Part shown: positions 1 to 6,270 of the stretch, one piece after another | How the letters are laid out: each line of letters opens with the position of its first letter | Position numbering within the stretch: the stretch's first letter is position 1 | Assembly (NCBI GenBank): GCA_023397045.1 | Contig: JAEWUR010000346.1 | Coordinates: 1 to 8,307, forward strand | Direction of reading: 5' to 3' | Length of the DNA: 8,307 nt | Source of the DNA: Planctomycetota bacterium | GTDB lineage: Bacteria; Planctomycetota; Planctomycetia; Pirellulales; Thermoguttaceae | Notes under the pieces: model-generated | What the model was told of the DNA's origin: nothing | The model's database searches: none | The model's input: only the letters and a program-made list of their open reading frames with translations | Made by a program: the position numbers and the translations under genes

Positions 1-1
1 G

Positions 2-1303
2 TCGATTACCACGGACGTCGACGAAGGTCTGGTCGAGTTGGCCTTCCGTCACGATGCGATCGATTTCGGACAGATTTCGCTCGGGCAGCGGATCTGGAAG
101 ACCGACGATCCTCGGGCGACGCGCCGACTGCGAAAGCCGTTCGCCGGCGATCGGCCGCAGCGACGGCGGCCGGTGGACATCGCGATTCGGGCTGCAACCG
201 GACAGCCGCTGCGCGTCACGGCGTCGGCCGATTCCGGAGTTCCTTGCGAATTTGAATCGGCCGAACCGCTGGCCGAGGCCCAAAAACATCCGTTGACCGT
301 CGAAACGCTGACCGAGCAGTTCGGCCGGCTCGGGAACACCGCTTACGAACTTCGCCGACTTGATGCCACGATCGAAGGCCGGCCGATGGCGCCTCTGAGC
401 GTACTCGGGAAACTCCGGCGCGAACTGGTCGAACGCCTCGATGCCGCCGCATCGCAGGTTCCTGCCAGAGAAATGGCGGAATCGTCCGTCGTGCGAGCAT
501 TGCGAGGCACGGGACGCGACGAGCATGACGCAAGCGGCACCGCGACGAATCGTGCAACGGTTGCGATTCTTTGCCGGTCGTTCGACCAGATCGAATCGGC
601 GCTGGCCTGCGGCGCAACGCATATCGTGGCGGATCTCAACGACCTGAACGAAGCGGCCGAAATCGTTCGCGCGGCAAGGTCGCGGGGCACCCAAAAAATC
701 ATGCTCGCGACGCCGCGCATCCACAAGCCCGGCGAGTCCGGTGCGTTCGATTGGATGACCGACGCCAAGCCGGATGGCATTTTGGCGCGAAATTTGGCGG
801 CCTTGGCCCATTTTCGCTCACTCGGTTTGCCGGTGGTTGCCGATTTCTCGCTGAATGCCGCCAACGACCTGACGTTTCGATGGCTTTGCGACCGCGGCGC
901 CGCTCGGGTCACGACGGCCTACGACCTCGATGCCACCCGGCTGCTCGATCTGGCCAGCCGCGTATCGCCGGAACGGCTAGAAATCGTGGTCCATCGGCAC
1001 ACGCCGATGTTCCACACGGAATATTGTATGTTTTGCAGGACGCTTTCGCGGGGAACCAACAACCGCGATTGCGGTCGGCCTTGCCGGACGAACCAGTTGC
1101 GGGTGCGCGATCGGCGGAGCGTCGAGCATCACGTCCTGGCCGATGCCCAATGCCGAAACACGGTCTTTCACGCCGAGCCCGTGAGCCTGAAAGGGGCAAT
1201 GTCCGAACTCCGGAGCCGGGGCGTGTGTCATTTTCGTGTGGAATTGTTGACCGAGAAAGACGTTTCCGAAGTGCGGCGCACGATTGGACCCTATTTGCGT
1301 TGA
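2..1303 (+). CDS. U32 family peptidase / DUF3656 protein, C-terminal part (5' end outside window)
   Basis: The frame is open from base 2 to the TGA at 1301-1303, giving 433 residues with no start visible; the TTG at 38 is internal because the upstream 12 codons (ending DEGLVE) continue the family sequence. Residues about 60-155 resemble the DUF3656 ('collagenase') module found in RlhA-type U32 proteins. Residues about 190-433 look like a second U32-like barrel half, with the signature EIVVHRHTPMFHTEYCMFC followed by a Cys-rich stretch: C342, C345, C357, C361 and C384. In the related E. coli proteins RlhA and TrhP, which act in rRNA and tRNA hydroxylation, conserved cysteines are thought to hold an Fe-S cluster, so a metal-binding role is likely here. 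The first U32 domain must lie upstream. The molecular function is uncertain: the family is named peptidase, but several members modify RNA. No signal peptide can be judged. The downstream gene is 199 bp away and looks separately expressed. Confidence 0.85.
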   Translation, partial: SITTDVDEGLVELAFRHDAIDFGQISLGQRIWKTDDPRATRRLRKPFAGDRPQRRRPVDIAIRAATGQPLRVTASADSGVPCEFESAEPLAEAQKHPLTVETLTEQFGRLGNTAYELRRLDATIEGRPMAPLSVLGKLRRELVERLDAAASQVPAREMAESSVVRALRGTGRDEHDASGTATNRATVAILCRSFDQIESALACGATHIVADLNDLNEAAEIVRAARSRGTQKIMLATPRIHKPGESGAFDWMTDAKPDGILARNLAALAHFRSLGLPVVADFSLNAANDLTFRWLCDRGAARVTTAYDLDATRLLDLASRVSPERLEIVVHRHTPMFHTEYCMFCRTLSRGTNNRDCGRPCRTNQLRVRDRRSVEHHVLADAQCRNTVFHAEPVSLKGAMSELRSRGVCHFRVELLTEKDVSEVRRTIGPYLR

Positions 1304-1340
1304 CGCGGTTCGCGACATCGTTGACATAAGGAAATGAGGT

Positions 1341-1421
1341 GTAGGGTGGGCCGAGCGCAGCGAGTCCCACCACATTCTGTGGGATTCTTCGGTGGGGCTC
1401 GCTGCGCTCGACCCACCCTAC
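1341..1421. repeat. REP-like imperfect palindrome between U32 and MATE genes
   Basis: Left arm 1341-1371 and right arm 1391-1421 are inverted copies of 31 bases with two differences; one becomes a G-U pair in RNA, the other is a C-A mismatch. The 19-base loop (1372-1390) can form a small extra stem, CCACA 1370-1374 with TGTGG 1378-1382. The arms begin and end with GTAGGGTGGG / CCCACCCTAC. I recall similar GTAGGGTGGG palindromes scattered through planctomycete genomes, so this is probably a dispersed, non-coding, REP- or MITE-like element; that is memory, not a search. No target-site duplication is visible at the ends. In RNA it would fold strongly and could end or protect the U32 transcript. 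The rest of the gap (1304-1340, 1422-1502) holds nothing I can name. Confidence 0.75.
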
Positions 1422-1502
1422 TTTCCTTTCCCGCACCAGGAACCGAGGAATAGAGAAAGGGGGAAGACGGTAAACGGGAACGTTCTTGTTTGCCCTCCGA
1501 CG

Positions 1503-2927
1503 ATGCAGCAATCGATCGATTCGCAACTTGAAACGGGCACGAAGACGCCGACCGGATGGTGGAGTCGTCCTTGCGGTGCGCGTGATGTGCTTCGGCTGGC
1601 GATCCCCTTGATCGTCTCGACGGCGTCGTGGACGGTGATGAACTTCGCCGACCGGATGTTCTTGCTGTGGCATTCGACCGACGCGATGGCCGCGGCGCTG
1701 CCTGCCGGATTGCTCCATTTTTCGATGGTTTGTTTTCCGCTGGGCGTGGCCACTTACGTCAACACGTTCGTCGCGCAGTATCACGGCGCCGGTCATCCCG
1801 AGCGGATTGGCCCTGCCGTGTGGCAAGGCGCACGGTTCGGTTTCTATTGCATTCCGCTGTTTTTGTTGAGCATCCCGTTCGCACCGGCGATCTTTCGCCT
1901 CGCCGGCCATACGCCCGAGTTGGCCGGTTTGGAGGCCATCTATTTCCAGACGGTTGCCTTCGGCGCCGGGGCCGAGGTCATCGCGGGGGCGATGTCGGCA
2001 TTTTTTACCGGCCTGGGCCGCAATCGCATCGTCATGGTCGTCGACACGTCGGCCTCGGTGCTGAACATCGTGCTCGACTACCTCTGGATCTTCGGCTATT
2101 GCGGATTTCCTGAATGGGGTATCAAAGGCGCGGCCTGGGCAACGGTCGTTTCGCTCTGGTTTCGCGTGGTCGCCTATGCGTTTTGGATGATGTTGCCGCA
2201 CTATCGCCGGACGTACCATTTGTGGACCGGACGGCGATTCAGCGGATCGATCATGCGGCGTCTCTTGCGCTACGGCGGTCCCAACGGATTGCAGATGCTG
2301 GTCGAGATCTTGGGCTTCACGCTCTTCGTCATGTTGGTCGGCAACCTCGGACCGGCGGCCATGGCCGCCACGACGTTGGCGTTCAACATCAACACGCTGG
2401 CCTTCATGCCGATGCTCGGCCTGGGCATCGCGCTGAGCACGATCGTCGGACAACAATTGGGTCAAAACAATGACGCGATGGCCGCCAGGGCATCGTGGAC
2501 GGCCCTGTGGATGGCCGAACTGTACATGGCCGTGATGGCGGCCGTCTACGTCTTCCTGCCCGACGTGTTGCTATGGGGACACGCGATGGGCACATCGCCC
2601 GAGCAATTCGCCGAGCTTCGGGCAACGACGATCCTGCTGTTGCGATTCGTGGCAGCCTACTGCCTGTTCGATGCCACGAACGTGGTGTTCGTCAGCGCGC
2701 TCAAGGGAGCGGGCGACACCCGTTTTATTCTGTTGACGACCATGTTCGTCACGCCCCTGCCGCTGGTGGCGTCCTGGATCGGAATCTACTGGTTCGACCT
2801 TGGATTGTTCTGGTGCTGGCTCGTCGCCACCGCCTGGGTATCGTCGCTGGGGGTGATTTATCTCGCCCGATTCTGGCAGGGGCGGTGGCGGCACATGCGG
2901 GTGATCGAGCCCGAATTGCTTGGCTAA
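1503..2927 (+). CDS. MATE family efflux transporter (NorM-like)
   Basis: A complete 474-residue inner-membrane protein, the usual MATE size with about 12 membrane helices. These carriers export cationic drugs or metabolites in exchange for Na+ or H+. Two homologous halves are visible: the first starts near residue 30 (LRLAIPLIVST) and includes the FPLGVATYVNTFVAQYHGAG stretch at about 78-97; the second starts near 255 and carries GPAAMAATTLAFNIN (283-297) and GIALSTIVGQQLGQNN (308-323), the typical repeat-2 signature. SALKGAGDTRF (398-408) is also family-typical. The tail RWRHMRVIE is one I associate with planctomycete members. I chose ATG 1503; the frame stays open upstream to 1392, but that part translates the palindromic repeat and is not family-like. 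No clear Shine-Dalgarno precedes 1503. Substrate cannot be told from sequence. Confidence 0.93.
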   Translation: MQQSIDSQLETGTKTPTGWWSRPCGARDVLRLAIPLIVSTASWTVMNFADRMFLLWHSTDAMAAALPAGLLHFSMVCFPLGVATYVNTFVAQYHGAGHPERIGPAVWQGARFGFYCIPLFLLSIPFAPAIFRLAGHTPELAGLEAIYFQTVAFGAGAEVIAGAMSAFFTGLGRNRIVMVVDTSASVLNIVLDYLWIFGYCGFPEWGIKGAAWATVVSLWFRVVAYAFWMMLPHYRRTYHLWTGRRFSGSIMRRLLRYGGPNGLQMLVEILGFTLFVMLVGNLGPAAMAATTLAFNINTLAFMPMLGLGIALSTIVGQQLGQNNDAMAARASWTALWMAELYMAVMAAVYVFLPDVLLWGHAMGTSPEQFAELRATTILLLRFVAAYCLFDATNVVFVSALKGAGDTRFILLTTMFVTPLPLVASWIGIYWFDLGLFWCWLVATAWVSSLGVIYLARFWQGRWRHMRVIEPELLG

Positions 2928-2962
2928 CTCGCCGGATTTGATGGGAAATTTACAGCAGCACT

Positions 2963-2982
2963 CCACCCGAAGGTGGTGTTTT
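2963..2982 (+). terminator. weak intrinsic terminator after the MATE gene
   Basis: CCACC (2963-2967) and GGTGG (2972-2976) pair around a CGAA tetraloop, followed by TGTTTT. It sits 35 bases after the MATE stop, where a terminator is expected. The stem is only five pairs and the T-run is short, so it may be inefficient or coincidental. Confidence 0.4.
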
Positions 2983-3004
2983 CGCTTCCTTCCCGTTGAA
3001 TTTC

Positions 3005-3013
3005 TGCGATAAT
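3005..3013 (+). promoter_or_regulatory. candidate extended -10 promoter for panD
   Basis: TGC followed by GATAAT at 3008-3013 fits the extended -10 form TGnTATAAT, with five of six matches in the hexamer. No good -35 lies 16-18 bases upstream, which an extended -10 can tolerate. Transcription would begin near 3020, leaving a leader of about 70 bases before panD. It lies just past the weak terminator of the MATE gene, consistent with a new transcription unit. Confidence 0.4.
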
Positions 3014-3090
3014 GGTGTCATAGTAATAGTTTCGGGGAGCCGGTCGCAAAAAGGAGGCCGGTTTGCCGCCGATGCTGAGGGAGAACGAGA

Positions 3091-3438
3091 GTGCAACGGT
3101 TCATGTTGAGGTCGAAAATCCACCGCGCCACGCTGACCGGCACGGAATTGCACTATGAGGGCAGCATTGCGATCGACCGTGATCTGATCGAGGCGGCCGA
3201 CATGTTGCCGGGCGAACAGGTTCATGTCTTGAACCTTTCGAATGCCGAACGGCTGGTCACCTACGTGATCGAGGCGCCGGCCGGCTCGGGCACCATCATG
3301 CTCAACGGTCCTGCCGCCCGCTTGGGAGCGACCGGCGATCAGGTCGTCATCATCACCTACGCGGCGATGAACGACGACGAAGCCCGGCAGTTCAAGCCGA
3401 AAATCGTGCATGTCGACGCGAAGAACAGGATCGTCTAG
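3091..3438 (+). CDS. panD: aspartate 1-decarboxylase (PanD)
   Basis: A 115-residue cytoplasmic enzyme that converts L-aspartate to beta-alanine and CO2 for pantothenate and CoA synthesis. PanD is made as a proenzyme that cuts itself between Gly24 and Ser25, and the new Ser becomes the pyruvoyl cofactor. All key positions line up with E. coli numbering without gaps: K9, H11, Y22, the cleavage motif HYEGS ending at S25, R54, T57, Y58 and N72-G73. The GTG at 3091 is chosen because it gives this register and has GAGGGAGA (3077-3084) six bases before it; the alternative ATG at 3103 would drop four residues. The C-terminus (about 115 versus 126 residues in E. coli) is short but complete past the catalytic core. 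The gene appears to be its own unit; panB and panC are not nearby. Confidence 0.97.
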   Translation: MQRFMLRSKIHRATLTGTELHYEGSIAIDRDLIEAADMLPGEQVHVLNLSNAERLVTYVIEAPAGSGTIMLNGPAARLGATGDQVVIITYAAMNDDEARQFKPKIVHVDAKNRIV

Positions 3439-3528
3439 CGCGGATTCAGATTGCTGGCCTTTTCTTGATTCTCCCGGCCGATTGCCGCCCGCAATCGCTT
3501 GGAAGCCGCCGCTTGCGGGCCGCGGCCA

Positions 3529-3537
3529 TGCTAGAAT
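3529..3537 (+). promoter_or_regulatory. candidate extended -10 promoter, leaderless start of DUF4010 gene
   Basis: TGC plus TAGAAT (3532-3537, five of six matches to TATAAT) makes an extended -10 motif. The chosen ATG begins at 3545, seven bases after the hexamer, so transcription would begin at or next to the start codon. No good -35 is seen 16-18 bases upstream. This is a sequence-pattern call only. Confidence 0.4.
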
Positions 3538-3544
3538 TGTGCTG

Positions 3545-4891
3545 ATGGAACCTGTTTTTCAGCAATTGGGCATATCGGTTCTGCTTGGCCTCCTGGTCGG
3601 TTTGCAGCGCGAGCACGCCGCCGAGGGAATGGCCGGAATGCGCACGTTTCCGCTGATCACGCTCTTGGGCAGCGTTTCGGCGGTGTTGGCCGACCATTTC
3701 CACGACAGTTGGATCCTCGCGGCAGGACTGGCGGCGGTTGTCGCCGTGATGTTGGTCGCGCATCTGATTCGCCCGAGGCCAGGCCGGGAAAACGGAAACG
3801 GATCGGAAGATAAAAGCCATACTGGCAACGGCAATGCGGCGTCGTTCCAGATGCCGGGCACGACGACCGACGTGGCCATGCTGCTGATGTTCGCCGTCGG
3901 GGCCTTGGTGGTGATCGGCCCGATGTCGGCAGCCGTCGCCATCGGAGGCGGCGTGGCGGTCTTGCTGCAATTCAAGCCCGAGCTGCACGGCATCGCTCGA
4001 AAACTGGGCGACCAGGATCTTCGGGCGATCATGCAATTCGTCCTGATCACCTGCATTATCTTGCCGGTGCTTCCGAACAAGAATTACAGTCCCTGGGGAC
4101 TGTTGCACCTTCGCGCGGCCGGCCCCGATCACCCTCCGGGCGCGTTCGACGTGCTCAATCCGTTCGAGACGTGGCTCATGGTGGCATTGATCGTGGGTTT
4201 GACTCTCGGCGGATACATCATCTACAAGTTCTTCGGTCAGAATGCCGGCATCTTTCTGGGCGGAATTCTCGGCGGCGCGATTTCAAGCACCGCGACCACG
4301 GTCAGCTATGCCCGACTTGCGAAGGACGATCGGTCGGGCGCGCAGACGGCGGCCATCGTCATCCTGATTGCATCGACCGTGACGTATCTTCGCGTGCTGT
4401 TGGCCGTCTCGGTCGTGTCGACCGATTTCTTGCTGCGCGTGTTTGCGCCGGTGTTGATCCTGATGATCCTGACGATGGTGCCGGCGTTGATGTTGTGGCG
4501 GCGCGTTCGCCGGCAAGTCGTGCAGATGCCCGAGCAAAAAAATCCCACGCAGTTGAAGTCGGCCATCATATTCGGCGCGATGTACGCCCTGGTTCTGCTG
4601 GCGTTGGCCGTGGCGCAGTACTACTGGAAGAGCCGCGGGCTGTATGCCGTGGCCTTCTTCTCGGGTTTGACCGAAATGGACGCGGTGACGTTGTCCACCG
4701 CTCGGCTCTCGCTGAGCGATCCGACGGTTCTTGCCGACGGTTGGCGAATGATCGTTCTTGCGGCGATGGCCAACTCGATTTCGAAGGCGACCATCGCAGG
4801 ATTGTTGGGTGGATGGAACCTGTTCGTTCGGATTTCCGTGTTGTTCGCCGTTCCGATGATCGGCGGCGTGGTGCTGTTAATGATGCTATGA
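3545..4891 (+). CDS. MgtC/SapB N-terminal and DUF4010 membrane protein
   Basis: A 448-residue, strongly hydrophobic inner-membrane protein. Residues about 8-75 match the MgtC/SapB-type N-terminus (LGLLVGLQREHAAEGMAGMRTFPL). A polar linker rich in Gly, Asn and charged residues lies at about 77-105. The remainder fits DUF4010: ILPVLPNKNYSPWG (172-185), NPFETWLMVALIVG, GGAISSTATT (243-252), FSGLTEMDAVTLSTARL (372-388) and ANSISKATIAGLLGG (409-423). MgtC is linked to Mg2+ homeostasis and survival in hosts, but the DUF4010 fusions have no firm role; ion transport is a guess. Start choice: ATG 3545 gives the family N-terminus, a GTG six bases upstream (3539) is in frame and possible, and the open frame back to 3410 overlaps panD and looks non-coding. 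There is no Shine-Dalgarno; see the extended -10 at 3529. Confidence 0.9.
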   Translation: MEPVFQQLGISVLLGLLVGLQREHAAEGMAGMRTFPLITLLGSVSAVLADHFHDSWILAAGLAAVVAVMLVAHLIRPRPGRENGNGSEDKSHTGNGNAASFQMPGTTTDVAMLLMFAVGALVVIGPMSAAVAIGGGVAVLLQFKPELHGIARKLGDQDLRAIMQFVLITCIILPVLPNKNYSPWGLLHLRAAGPDHPPGAFDVLNPFETWLMVALIVGLTLGGYIIYKFFGQNAGIFLGGILGGAISSTATTVSYARLAKDDRSGAQTAAIVILIASTVTYLRVLLAVSVVSTDFLLRVFAPVLILMILTMVPALMLWRRVRRQVVQMPEQKNPTQLKSAIIFGAMYALVLLALAVAQYYWKSRGLYAVAFFSGLTEMDAVTLSTARLSLSDPTVLADGWRMIVLAAMANSISKATIAGLLGGWNLFVRISVLFAVPMIGGVVLLMML

Positions 4892-4985
4892 CGATCGCAG
4901 GCTTTCGTATTCCGAAAATGCTACTTCCAACGTGCTTTTTCGGCTGTTTTTTTGGGGCACTGACATATCCCTCTCATCTGAAAAA

Positions 4986-4994
4986 TGGTATGTT
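4986..4994 (+). promoter_or_regulatory. candidate extended -10 promoter directly upstream of nadC
   Basis: TGG plus TATGTT (4989-4994, four of six matches) resembles an extended -10, and the nadC ATG begins six bases later at 5001. The arrangement mirrors that before the DUF4010 gene and would give a leaderless message. CTGACA at 4960-4965 resembles a -35 but is 23 bases from the hexamer, too far for a standard promoter. Confidence 0.27.
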
Positions 4995-5000
4995 GTGGCC

Positions 5001-5927
5001 ATGGATAGAGAATTTCGCCAAACGACATGGGACAATCGACTACAGCGAGATTGCTGGGCAATCCTTCGCTTGGCGCTAGATGAAGATCTTGGCCAATCGG
5101 GCGACTGGACGACCAAAGCGTTGGTTGCCGAAGATGCCGAAGGTAGGGCCGACGTCGTCGCTCGACATTCCGGAATCGTCGCCGGGCTGCCGGCCGTGCC
5201 GATGATCCTCTCGATGGTCGAACCGCATCTGCGATGGACGCCCCGGGCCGAAGACGGTCAGGCCATCGCAAGTGGCGACCGCGTTGGAACGGTCGAGGGA
5301 CCTGCTCGCGGACTTCTTTCTTCGGAGAGAATTCTGTTGAACTTTTTAGGACGCCTCTCCGGCGTGGCCACGGTGACGCGTCGTTATGTCGACGCTGTTG
5401 AAGGCACCGACGCGCATATCTACGACACGCGAAAGACGACGCCGGGTTGGCGGCGGCTCGAAAAATATGCCGTCCGGTGCGGCGGCGGCCGAAACCATCG
5501 CGGCGGGTTGGACGAAGCCGTCCTGATCAAAGACAATCACTTGGCTCTGGGAAATCACTCGGCCGATCCCGGCCATCACTTCTCGCCGGCCGAGGCGGTT
5601 TCGCGCGCACGGCAGTTCGTTGCACAGCGCAGCGGCGATTCGCAGAAGATCGTCGAGATTGAAGTCGATACGCTCGAACAACTCGACGCGGTCTTGCCGG
5701 CGTTGCCCGACATCATCTTGCTCGACAACATGACCCCGGCGCAGTTGTCCGAGGCCGTGCGTCGCCGCAATGCCGTTGAACCGACCATCGAACTCGAAGC
5801 GTCCGGTGGGATCGATCTCTCCACGGTGCGCGGCATCGCGCAGACGGGCATCGAGCGGATCAGCGTCGGTGCGCTGACCCATTCGGCCGTTTCGCTCGAT
5901 TTCGGCCTGGATTGGGCCGCGGATTAG
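5001..5927 (+). CDS. nadC: nicotinate-nucleotide diphosphorylase (carboxylating), quinolinate phosphoribosyltransferase
   Basis: A 308-residue cytoplasmic enzyme of de novo NAD synthesis: quinolinate plus PRPP gives nicotinate mononucleotide, CO2 and pyrophosphate. The N-terminal sandwich domain starts with LRLALDEDLGQSGDWTT (22-38). The barrel domain shows SERILLNFLGRLSGVAT (108-124), the substrate-binding run YDTRKTTPGWRRLEKYAVR (141-159) with R144 and K145, GGGRNHRGGL with H166 and R167, and LIKDNH (175-180, K177). The phosphate-binding end is EIEVDTLEQ, DIILLDNM and ELEASGGIDLSTVRGIAQTG, closing with ISVGALTHS. Length is slightly above the usual 280-300. ATG 5001 is chosen because family homology begins about 20 residues later; the frame is open to a GTG at 4932, which would add a Phe/Leu-rich stretch unlike the family. 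GTG 4995 is possible. No nadA or nadB lies in this window. A strong terminator follows 34 bases after the stop. Confidence 0.96.
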   Translation: MDREFRQTTWDNRLQRDCWAILRLALDEDLGQSGDWTTKALVAEDAEGRADVVARHSGIVAGLPAVPMILSMVEPHLRWTPRAEDGQAIASGDRVGTVEGPARGLLSSERILLNFLGRLSGVATVTRRYVDAVEGTDAHIYDTRKTTPGWRRLEKYAVRCGGGRNHRGGLDEAVLIKDNHLALGNHSADPGHHFSPAEAVSRARQFVAQRSGDSQKIVEIEVDTLEQLDAVLPALPDIILLDNMTPAQLSEAVRRRNAVEPTIELEASGGIDLSTVRGIAQTGIERISVGALTHSAVSLDFGLDWAAD

Positions 5928-5961
5928 AGCGAGTCTCGGAATCCTGTCGCGTCTTGGGTGG

Positions 5962-5990
5962 CATGTCCACGCTCGTCGTGGACATGTTTT
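5962..5990 (+). terminator. intrinsic terminator after nadC (perfect 10-bp hairpin)
   Basis: CATGTCCACG (5962-5971) pairs perfectly with CGTGGACATG (5977-5986) around a five-base loop, followed directly by TTTT (5987-5990). Only the + direction has the T-run. The position, 34 bases after the nadC stop, supports termination. The CATGTCCACG palindrome also feels like a dispersed planctomycete repeat to me, so it may be a repeat recruited as a terminator. Confidence 0.7.
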
Positions 5991-6055
5991 ACCGACGAAA
6001 GCATGGCACGGCCACGCAATCGCGACCACGGCGCCCGCCCCGTCCGAGTGTTGCC

Positions 6056-6086
6056 AAAACGCAACGCGCGCGCAAAAACGCAACGC
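6056..6086. repeat. 12-bp direct repeat upstream of the pseudopilin promoter
   Basis: AAAACGCAACGC occurs at 6056-6067 and again at 6075-6086, with starts 19 bases apart, close to two helical turns. It lies 61 bases before the -35 box at 6147. Two copies on one face of DNA could be an activator or repressor site, but the local sequence is GC-rich and simple, so chance is possible. The rest of the gap between nadC and this promoter (5991-6055, 6087-6146) shows nothing I can identify. Confidence 0.35.
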
Positions 6087-6146
6087 CAGCCACGCGGATG
6101 CTGTTGATTCGCGACAGCAGGCGATTCTCGCTTGTCCACGATTTGG

Positions 6147-6174
6147 TTGACTGGGGCGACCGTCGGCCTATAGT
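6147..6174 (+). promoter_or_regulatory. sigma70-type promoter upstream of the pseudopilin genes
   Basis: TTGACT (6147-6152) and TATAGT (6169-6174) each match consensus at five of six positions and are 16 bases apart. This is the best promoter in the window. Transcription would start near 6181, immediately before a hairpin-rich leader that ends in a strong terminator. Confidence 0.6.
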
Positions 6175-6180
6175 TCTCTT

Positions 6181-6265
6181 GAAATGGCGTCTTCGGGAGA
6201 GACGCTAAATGTGACGCGGCGGGGAAGCTGGGAAATGGTAAGGGGACCCCGCCGCGTCTTTTTTT
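6181..6265 (+). ncRNA. putative attenuator leader or small RNA (about 85 nt)
   Basis: The span from the predicted transcription start to the T-run of the terminator forms a compact unit with two hairpins. Hairpin 1 pairs GCGTCT (6187-6192) with AGACGC (6200-6205). Hairpin 2 is the terminator, whose 3' arm also contains GCGTCT (6254-6259) and whose 5' arm starts GACGCGG (6213). So segment 1 could pair with segment 2 or with 3, and segment 2 could instead pair with 4, the layout of transcription attenuators. An ATG at 6184 is in frame with the pilin gene and could act as a leader-peptide start. Either an independent small RNA or a regulatory leader fits; no known RNA family was recognised. Confidence 0.4.
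6213..6265 (+). terminator. strong intrinsic terminator before the first pseudopilin gene
   Basis: GACGCGGCGGGG (6213-6224) and CCCCGCCGCGTC (6247-6258) form a perfect 12-bp GC-rich stem with a 22-base loop, followed directly by seven T residues (6259-6265). It stands between the promoter at 6147 and the likely pilin start codons at 6271 or 6283, so RNA from that promoter must pass it to reach the genes. Confidence 0.8.
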
Positions 6266-6270
6266 CTCGA

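Noticed and set aside
909..2465. 518-residue open frame on the minus strand
   Set aside because: It lies opposite the U32 and MATE genes and across the palindrome, is rich in Arg, His and Gln without any domain pattern, and is a GC-rich shadow frame.
3020..3090. Riboswitch in the panD leader
   Set aside because: The leader is only about 70 bases and shows no recognisable aptamer pattern beyond one small CCGG pairing.
4903..4917. TTTCG / CGAAA small hairpin after the DUF4010 gene as a terminator
   Set aside because: Only five weak pairs and no T-run directly after it; the later T-rich stretch is too far away.
4932..5000. GTG 4932 as the nadC start
   Set aside because: The extra 23 residues are unlike NadC N-termini, and family similarity begins well after ATG 5001.
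4171..5079. 302-residue + strand frame overlapping the DUF4010 gene and nadC
   Set aside because: It is out of frame with two strongly supported genes, and its sequence is Arg/Asp-rich shadow.
5912..6208. 98-residue + strand frame between nadC and the pseudopilin genes
   Set aside because: It spans the nadC terminator hairpin, the direct repeat and the promoter, and its product is low-complexity Arg-rich with no recognisable domain.
6184..6270. ATG 6184 as the true start of the GspI-like gene
   Set aside because: It would add 29 residues encoded by the terminator stem and T-run and give a 58-residue prepilin leader. A leader-peptide role is kept as a possibility instead.
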